From: Paulownia fortunei
Lineage: Eukaryota > Streptophyta > Magnoliopsida > Lamiales > Paulowniaceae
Direction of reading: 5' to 3'
NCBI GenBank assembly: GCA_019321725.1
Contig: CM033105.1
Span: 12,971,632-13,035,631 of the forward strand
DNA: 64,000 nt
Shown: positions 57,101 through 64,000 of the stretch, piece after piece
Layout: each line of letters begins with the position of its first letter
Numbering within the stretch: position 1 is the stretch's first letter
Notes under the pieces: generated by a model
Told to the model about the DNA's origin: nothing
What the model saw: the letters and a program-made list of their open reading frames with translations, nothing else
Databases searched by the model: none
Program-made: the position numbers and the translations under genes

Positions 57101-58888
57101 AATGAAAGCTTCGACTTACCTCAAGTCCACTTTGTGATAAGTGAAAAGGCCAATCTCTTTGGAAGATAGGATGTGTTAAAGTCCTAACATAATCAAATCA
57201 TGTACCATTTTATATCCTTTTTATAAATCATTTAGTCTATTCTAGATAAAGTTTATATACACTTTTCAATCTTTTGTAAAGTATTACATATCAATTACAT
57301 AACCTTAAAAACAATGCATACTCCATATTTTACTACTAATTCAAGATATTAAACATTAGGGCAATCATTAAATAACTAATAATTCAAACATAATTATTAG
57401 GGTAGCCCCTAAAACATGAACACAATCCAAATTAAAATGACGTAAACTTGATTCTAACTTAAATTGATTCTAACCTTCAATTAAGCAAACTAATTGTTAT
57501 TGTTCACAATCATTTGTAGTCACCTTCAAATACAATATAAGCATTACAAAATCAATAGAAACAAGTAAATTAAACAATTTCACAAGACTATCAATTTTGC
57601 TAAAAACTAGCTCAATTAACTTGGTTTTGGCTTCAAGTGTAACTTAAGCTTTCAATCATACAAAAACATACTAAAACATGTAACCATCCAAGATACTACA
57701 AATTCATCATAAGAAATATTGAAAAAGAATATACCTTGATTAAGTTGGAATTAAGCTTCAAAATCAACGGTTTTCAAGCTTAAAAAGGGTGGAACTTGTT
57801 CTAGTTTGTGTTCTATGAATTCCTATGGATTAAATTCATTTTTTATGAGCATGAGAGTGTAGAAATTTTGGAGAAACTTAGGAGAATAAGGGCTGGTCGT
57901 TTTTGAGGTGCTTCCACAAGAAATATGGATGAAAATGATTTCTTTGACCTTTCAAAGAGAGGTAAGTGGAGGGTGATGATTGGTTGCATCATGTTTGGTG
58001 TCTTGTCATGCCAAAAGCCATGTTCATGGGCTAAGGAGATGACAAAAATTGATGCTTTGGTGTTATAATCAAGTGCAATGCGGTTTAGAATGGTTTTATG
58101 CAACCTAGTCAACCAACCAATCAAATTGCACCATTGTGCATACTTTTAGTTCTTAGCCAAATGTAACATATTTCAAGTAAATATTTAGGCAATTAATCAC
58201 TTTAGCATATAACTAGTATGGAGCAATACAAATAATTCATTTCATGGCCATTCCACACATCAATCTTTCTTAACCGAGATACTGAGCTTTTCACTGCAAA
58301 AAGGCACTTAAGGAATATGTTAAATCAAGAAATGAAAGTTTGATCTCATATTTCATGTACTAATGCATGTTAAAGTATATAATAAAAATTATTCATGTTC
58401 GTGCAATCATTCTATTTGTATACCATAATTCGATAATGCACATTGATTAGATGCATATTGATGAAAAATGCTTATTATTGGCTATGTATGAGAGAATTGA
58501 GAATTGGGCTTTACAATCGGAGTGCATCAAAGGTAAAAGTTCAAGACTTTATTTACATTTGTAAAACGATCAAAAATACGTGATTGTTAGAATCGCTTTG
58601 AACTCAAACGTGTGGACTATCTTTAGAAGGGAGATATTTAGATCCTTGTGAACCTTTTTCAAAGAGTGATTGATAGCAATTGATTGCTACACACCCTACA
58701 ACAACCAAAATGCATTAAGGGTAAAAATTCGAGACTTTATTTACTTTTGTAAAACGATCAAAAATACACAATCCTTAGAATCACTTTGAACATGGGTGAT
58801 GCAATAATTTTTGTTTTGCATGTGTTTTCTTTTAAATTATTTTTTTAAATTCCATTGCTCACACCCCGATGTTATGGCGAACCCAACA
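54192..58888 (+). repeat. Copia solo LTR C2 with perfect target duplication, split by LTR A
   Basis: It starts tgttagagtaggatgcc and ends gcgaacccaaca. Flanks are cttct on both sides. Excluding the inserted LTR A and its duplicated target it measures about 2.4 kb and is co-linear with C1. Near its end a stretch of about 200 bases (around 56100-56226 plus 58516-58600, and 58605-58790) is present twice in tandem, each with a gattgctacacaccctacaa block. Confidence 0.85.
56227..58515 (-). repeat. Solo LTR A, complete, inside C2
   Basis: 2,289 bases with ends tgtaacagccc (56227) and gggctttaca (58515). It is flanked by atcaa (56222-56226) and atcgg (58516-58520); the uninterrupted sister sequence in C3 has caaccggagt at this point, so the original target was atcgg and the left copy has changed gg to aa. 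No internal element sequence is present. An (AT)n run lies near 56380-56398. Confidence 0.85.
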
Positions 58889-59554
58889 CTTCTAGCATGT
58901 CCAATCTTACATCCATAATCTCAACTCATATATAAACACACACATGGTGAAAAATATAGGTTATGCTCAAGGTATTACACATATTTAAAGCTTAGAGAAT
59001 AAAAAAACCAGCAACTACACAATTTCTGCCCTTAGCGATTTTAATTAAGGTTTTGCAACCAAAAATCTTTTTTTTTTCTGAAAATTACCACCAGTAATAA
59101 CAAACCATCATCATTATAAAAAAGAGAGTAAGTTATAGAATTCATAAAATGTCCAAAAATAAAAACATTTAAGCCAAAAAAGCGTGAGTGAAGCTCACCT
59201 ATGCTCAATTCAACTTTTACCTATCTATTATTGCTTCCCATTTCTTCTTTTGCCTTTTTTTAAACTTCGAATCATTGGGAGCAACATAAACAGCTTAAAT
59301 AATTATTTCGAAGGTAAAATAACTCAAAAAATAGTTTGTCGTGGTTCAATACTCAGGAATGAAGAAAGCTTGAGGTGCTTAAGCTTGGGTGGTAACTTGT
59401 GGTGAAATTCGATTTTCACTCAACTTTTCAAACCTATATCATATGTTCCTCAATGTATATTTATCTTTTTACAACATATTTTAATTATCATATGGTCCCA
59501 TAAATAATTGCTACCCTAATTTCCTAACCATAAATTTAATTTTTTATTGGATTC

Positions 59555-60124
59555 GCTATAATCGCAGGGACATGTGCAGTGGAAAAATAAAAAATTATAA
59601 AAACATTCATTTATCAAATAAATATATCCTCTCGATTCAAAAGCGATTCTAACAGTTGCGCTTAATCAAGTGAATATATAAACAAGTATATAAGTCTCGA
59701 ATTTATACCTTTGAGCACTCTGGTTGTCGTAGGGAATGAAGCAATCAAATACTATATTCCTGGCTTGTCAACCTCGCAGGGATCCACACGTCTCCCCACT
59801 ATCGGGTCCATGATATGAAAAGCAATACCGATTAAAAAGATTCGCTAGTATCCTTAAAATCATTTTCTAAACAAGAAACGGAGTAAACTTTACCTTTTAA
59901 TCCAATTGTTGGATTAAGGACAAGCAATCAAGAACAATAAAGATGAATTCTTTTAGTTCTTGAAATATTGATATGAAGAGAATATAAAGAGAACATTTTT
60001 TCTTTAAAAACAAGAAAACAAGATTTTCAAGAAACACTTTTCTTTTCTTTTCTTGGACAGAAAAATAGAAGACAAAATAAAACAAGTTTTTCTCCAAAAA
60101 TGTATGAATATTTCGGCCCTTTCT
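59555..60124 (-). repeat. Copia LTR C4, end part, inverted
   Basis: It begins tattggattcgctataatcg, the reverse complement of the end of C1/C2, and includes aaagcgattctaac as the mirrored copy of the C block around 20210-20225. It stops near ttcggccctttctg at 60124. It joins LTR B3 on the left to LTR B4 on the right. Confidence 0.7.
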
Positions 60125-62235
60125 GTAACACCCACTACCTAATGTATAAAGCTAAGAATGCATACTCATGATCAAAACATTTTATTCAAAATCATTTTCT
60201 TTCATTGGGCCTTGGCCCACTTACTTTGCACAGGAAAGAGCTCTGCACAATATCAATAATCAAATGGCAGTCCACCTCATGTCTGTCCCTTTGATCCTCC
60301 AAGAAGTCATCCCACTCGTGGCCTCAATCATAATAAAGGCACAGTCAAGTGGACCACGTGACCGTCAGAGGTTTACCTCATGTCTGTCCTTGCGATCCTT
60401 TGGGAAGTCATCCCACTTGCATTACCCAAAATATCACATAAGTATGCCTCGCATGCCTCAGTGCACTAGTAGTGGCCAACAAAACATTTTTGTTCTAAAA
60501 TTCATAACCTGCATGCAAGATCTCAAAAATATTCATGTATTATGCATGTACGTGCAAATGCTAATGAATGGCATGCTCAATGCAACAACAATTATTTTGT
60601 TTCATCATTCTCATGCATCATATGCATCAAACGACACATCATATATTTGTTATTACACATCTTCAAACATCACATCACAAATAATATAGATATTCCAAGA
60701 AATACTTTGCTTATACACTGTAATTGCAAATGGATTTTTACTTACCTTATACTGGTTTGTGTCTAGGTTAATTAGTGTTCCTCCCCGACCTTAGGTGTGG
60801 AATATTATATGAATCAAAATCTTTAATTTTCAATTGTACTACTAATCTCATACAAACACCTTAAATCTTATATTAACTAGGTAACAATCAAACATTACAA
60901 CTTAGAAGCTAAAACTTTATGAAATATCCTAAGTAACTTAATTTTCCATCTTAATGTATGCTAAGATCACGTAATTGATGTGATATATCTCTTATAACAA
61001 GTCCTTAAAAAATAAAAATCAATTATACCATAGATATGTTGAAACATATTAACAAGTAAAATGGGACATATTTCCACCTTCTAATTTCCTTGCTGCCACA
61101 TTAGGTTTCATAGACATTTTTACATCCTTAGGCATATTTATTCACTACCAAATTTTTAACACACTTATCTAACATATTGAAAAATATAAACGTGCCATAA
61201 ATTTGCTAAAACTCACAAGTCTATGTCCCCTAATTCAGTCTCTTTCAAAACACACCAAAATATATTTTCTTACTTTGGCAGTTTTGAGTGTTTATTCAAT
61301 ATCATGCCATATTTCAATTTCCAACCAATGAAAATTCATTCCAATACACCTGAATCATATATGAACATGTATATAATGATAATTATAGGTTTTATTCAAC
61401 ATACCATACACTTTTAAAGCCTAAAGCACAAGAAGACAACAATATGACAGTTTCTGGCACAAGTGTTTTCTATCAAGTGTTTCCAACCAAAAACCCTTTC
61501 TTTGGGCACCAACGCCTATCTAATAACATCATAACATCTTTATAAATAATACTCAAAGCTAAAGGCCAAACCCTTAGGTTAAACTCACCTTACACAGTTT
61601 TCAACTTGAACTTGTTTATTTCTGCTCCCCTTTGCTTGTTTTGCCTCATTTTTTAGTTGGAATCACTTAGGACCAAATTAGAGAGATTTTTCTATGTCAT
61701 TGGAAGATGAAATGGTGCTGAAAAAGGTTCAATTCGGGGTTTATAGCTTAAGAGTGAAGAATAACTTGAGGTGCTAGCTTGAAAAGTCTAAGCATGAGTT
61801 GGTATAAGCTTGAGGTGGCATGTAGTGGCAAAATATAATTTTCTCCCTTATCTTGAAGTCCTAATCTTGTGTGTCTCACCTATTTTTATTTTGTTGCAAC
61901 CTATCTTAGTTATCATTCATTTTCGTATGTAATTCCTATGTCCGTTCATTAGGTTCTTCACCCAATAAATCACCGATTCTTGCCCGATTGATATGTTTGT
62001 GCTCTGATAGTGTTACAAACCTATGGACTTAGTTATATAACATTTTAATTATAGTATCGTATGTCTAGTTGTCCCAACTATTTGATTGAAATATACATAT
62101 AATATTGAAATTCTTGATCGAACCAATTCACATCCTATAAACTTTTCGGTGACACCTTTCGCACTCCTAAGGTTACCACGTGTAACCTAGCACTATTTAC
62201 TATATTGATACCTAAATTTCTTCTTATCCCAATAT
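60125..62235 (-). repeat. LTR B4, both ends truncated
   Basis: Matches B1 from about 9640 to 12040, with the tgggccttggccca block at 60207 and the agtggacca... run at 60348. On the right, similarity to the LTR stops near cacttagattaggaaa, about 150 bases before the expected LTR start, and Tekay pol sequence begins immediately. A deletion has removed the pol-LTR junction. Confidence 0.7.
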
Positions 62236-64000
62236 AAAATCAACCACTTAGATTAGGAAATTCAATGAAATAGTTTTGGATACTTAGCTCTCATTTCATC
62301 CTCTCTCTCCATGTAGATTCTTCTATTGACTGATTCATCCCTATCACTTTAACTAATGGAATTTTCTTATTTCTGAGTTACTTTCCTTCTCGTAGCAAAA
62401 TCTCGGTGGGTTTTCTTCATAGCTCAAATCGGATTTTAACTTAACTGGTTCGTTCTTCAGAATGTGAAATAGGTTTACAACATATTTTCTCAACATCGAT
62501 ACATGAAATACAATATATTACTTGAGAGATTGATGTAGATAGGTCGAGTCTGTAGGTAACATCACCAATTCTTTCACTTACTGGGAATAGACCGATATAT
62601 CTAGAACTAAGCTTTCCTTTCTTCCTAAACCACATAATCCTTTTCTTTGGAGCCACCTTTAGAAATACTTGTTCTTCTACTTCAAACTCCAATACCCTTT
62701 TTCTTTGGTTTGCATAGCTTTTTTGTTGATTCTGGGCAGTTTTCATTCTTTCCCAAATTTATGACACAACTTTTGTCATTTCACAAACCATATCTGGGCC
62801 TAATAGTTTCTTTTCACCAACCTCATCCCAGTGAACTAGAGACCTGCATTTTCTGCCATATAGCACTTCATAGAGAGCCATTCCAATAGTGGACTCATAG
62901 TAGTTGTTATAAAAAAATTCAACCAAAGGTAGAAATTTACACCATCGACCTTGAAAGTCTAATACACATGCTCTGAGCATATCTTCCAAGGTCTGTATTA
63001 TTCATTCAGATTATCCATCAATCTGAGGATGATATGCAGTACTGAAAGATAGTTGTGTCTCCAGTGCCTTTTGTAGACTCCTCTAAAAGGTAGACAAAAA
63101 TCTTGTCTCTTTCAGAAACAATAGATAGTGGTACACCATGAAGTCTGACCACTTTCTGTATATATATATGGGCATAACAATCTATAGAATAAGTAGAACA
63201 AATGGGAAGAAAATGAGTAGATTTGGTCACCCTATCAACAATAACCAAATAGCATTATAACCCTCAATAGTCTTAGGCAAACCTGTCATGAAATCCATAG
63301 AAATTCTTTCCTATTCCACTCTGGAATGAGTAAAGATTGCAAAGTTCCCGCCGGTCTTTGATGTTCTACATTTATCTATTGACATGTTAAACATTGTTCT
63401 ACATACTAGGTAATATCTCTTTTCATACCTGGCCACACCAATAATGCATTTTCAAATTCTATACATTTTAGTAGTTCCTGGATGTACTAAATATGGTGTT
63501 GAATAAGTTTATGCTAGAATATCCTTCTAAATATTGTTCACATTAGGCACACACAATCGTCCTCTAAATTACAAAACACCATTTTGGGACATCTTAAAAT
63601 CAGAAGATATTTTTAAAGCGATATCCTTCTTCAATTTGGCAAAATATTTATTAACTTGTTGTCCCTGTTGGATTCTATCAATCAAAGTAGGTTGAAGTGT
63701 TAGAGTTGCTAATCTTACCTCTACTAATCCATGTTGTATAATCTCCACGTTCATTTTTGCAAATTAATTAATTATAGTTTCTAAATTAAAACTATTGTTG
63801 TTGTATTTTGTGTTGATTTTCTGCTCAATGCGTCAGCTACAACAGTAGCCTTTCCTAGGTGATAATTGATGACATAGTCATAGTCTTTCACCAACTCTAA
63901 CCATCTTTGTTGTCACATATTTTATTCGTTCTATGTAAAGAAGTACTTTAAGCTCTTGTGATCAAGACATACCTCACACCGTTCACCATACAGATAATGT
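62236..64000 (-). pseudogene. Tekay-type Ty3/gypsy pol (RNase H, integrase, C-terminal tail), runs off the window
   Basis: Read leftwards from 64000. RNase [41 protein letters not shown] and [10 protein letters not shown] (63800-64000). A linker (63569-63754) precedes a remnant integrase zinc finger (CLTCQ, HQRPAGTLQ near 63330-63400). Integrase core: VIVDRVTKSTHFLPI and VVRLHGVPLSIVSERD (63110-63248), then DFQGRWCKFLPLVEFFYNN and YEVLYGRKCRSLVHWDEVGE (62800-62970). C-terminal domain: KSYANQRKRVLEFEVEEQVF, RKKGKLSSRYIGLFPVSERI (62560-62720). Motifs such as GRKCRSPxxWxExGE are typical of Tekay/Del. Frameshifts and stops separate the parts. The protein-coding tail near 62300 meets a truncated LTR B4. 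Confidence 0.88.

Larger units (their letters stand above)
52846..59554 (-). repeat. LTR B3, split by nested LTRs C2 and A
   Basis: B3 sequence is present at 52846-54191 and resumes at 58889-59554; the gap is filled by solo LTR C2 with the target duplication cttct (54187-54191 and 58889-58893). Joined, the parts follow B1 from about 9580 to 11730. The LTR start is missing on the right, replaced by LTR C4. Confidence 0.75.

Noticed and set aside
1..64000. tRNA, rRNA or intact host genes
   Set aside because: I looked for tRNA-like cloverleaf motifs, rRNA-like stretches and exon-intron genes and saw none I could support; the tRNA-like matches are retrotransposon primer sites.

Overview
This window looks like repeat-rich, probably pericentromeric, DNA from a flowering plant. 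It is AT-rich, and nearly all of it can be read as nested, broken LTR retrotransposons. I find no intact host gene, rRNA, tRNA or CRISPR array. The evidence is protein-level matches that I recognise by eye to plant Ty1/copia and Ty3/gypsy (Athila, Tat and Tekay/Del type) polyproteins, primer-binding sites, polypurine tracts, long terminal repeats found several times in the window, and target-site duplications (TSDs). No database search was possible. LTR families are named A to J here for convenience. Boundaries without a stated TSD are approximate.

Layout. 1-3700: LTR A cuts into a minus-strand copia element (RT, integrase, protease, zinc knuckle, LTR F). 3700-9150: poorly classified repeats, a Mutator-like element with long inverted repeats (6879-7837) and a copia-like LTR. 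9158-12193: Tekay-type LTR B. 12200-22063: plus-strand mosaic of copia gag and Athila pol, ORF2, LTR (G) and gag, with a copia solo LTR (C1) inside the Athila LTR and two small inverted pieces. 22064-41016: minus-strand Athila-type element D, itself split by the complete minus-strand element E (28406-38787, perfect TSD gtctt). 41180-46129: GC-rich tandem repeats, LTR F, and a Tat-type gag relic with two minisatellites downstream. 46130-64000: Tekay-type polymerase fragments mixed with LTRs A, B and C, including a three-level nest (A in C2 in B, TSDs atcgg/atcaa and cttct). The window ends inside a minus-strand Tekay polyprotein.

The most notable object is element E. Between its integrase and its 3' LTR it carries two extra reading frames. 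One is an intronless, frameshifted copy of a plant LOG gene (LONELY GUY, cytokinin riboside 5'-monophosphate phosphoribohydrolase). The other, just upstream, is an ORF I cannot identify. E has also lost its RT core and RNase H, while its host element D keeps RT and RNase H but has no recognisable integrase. E therefore looks like a non-autonomous retrotransposon that captured host mRNA-derived sequence.
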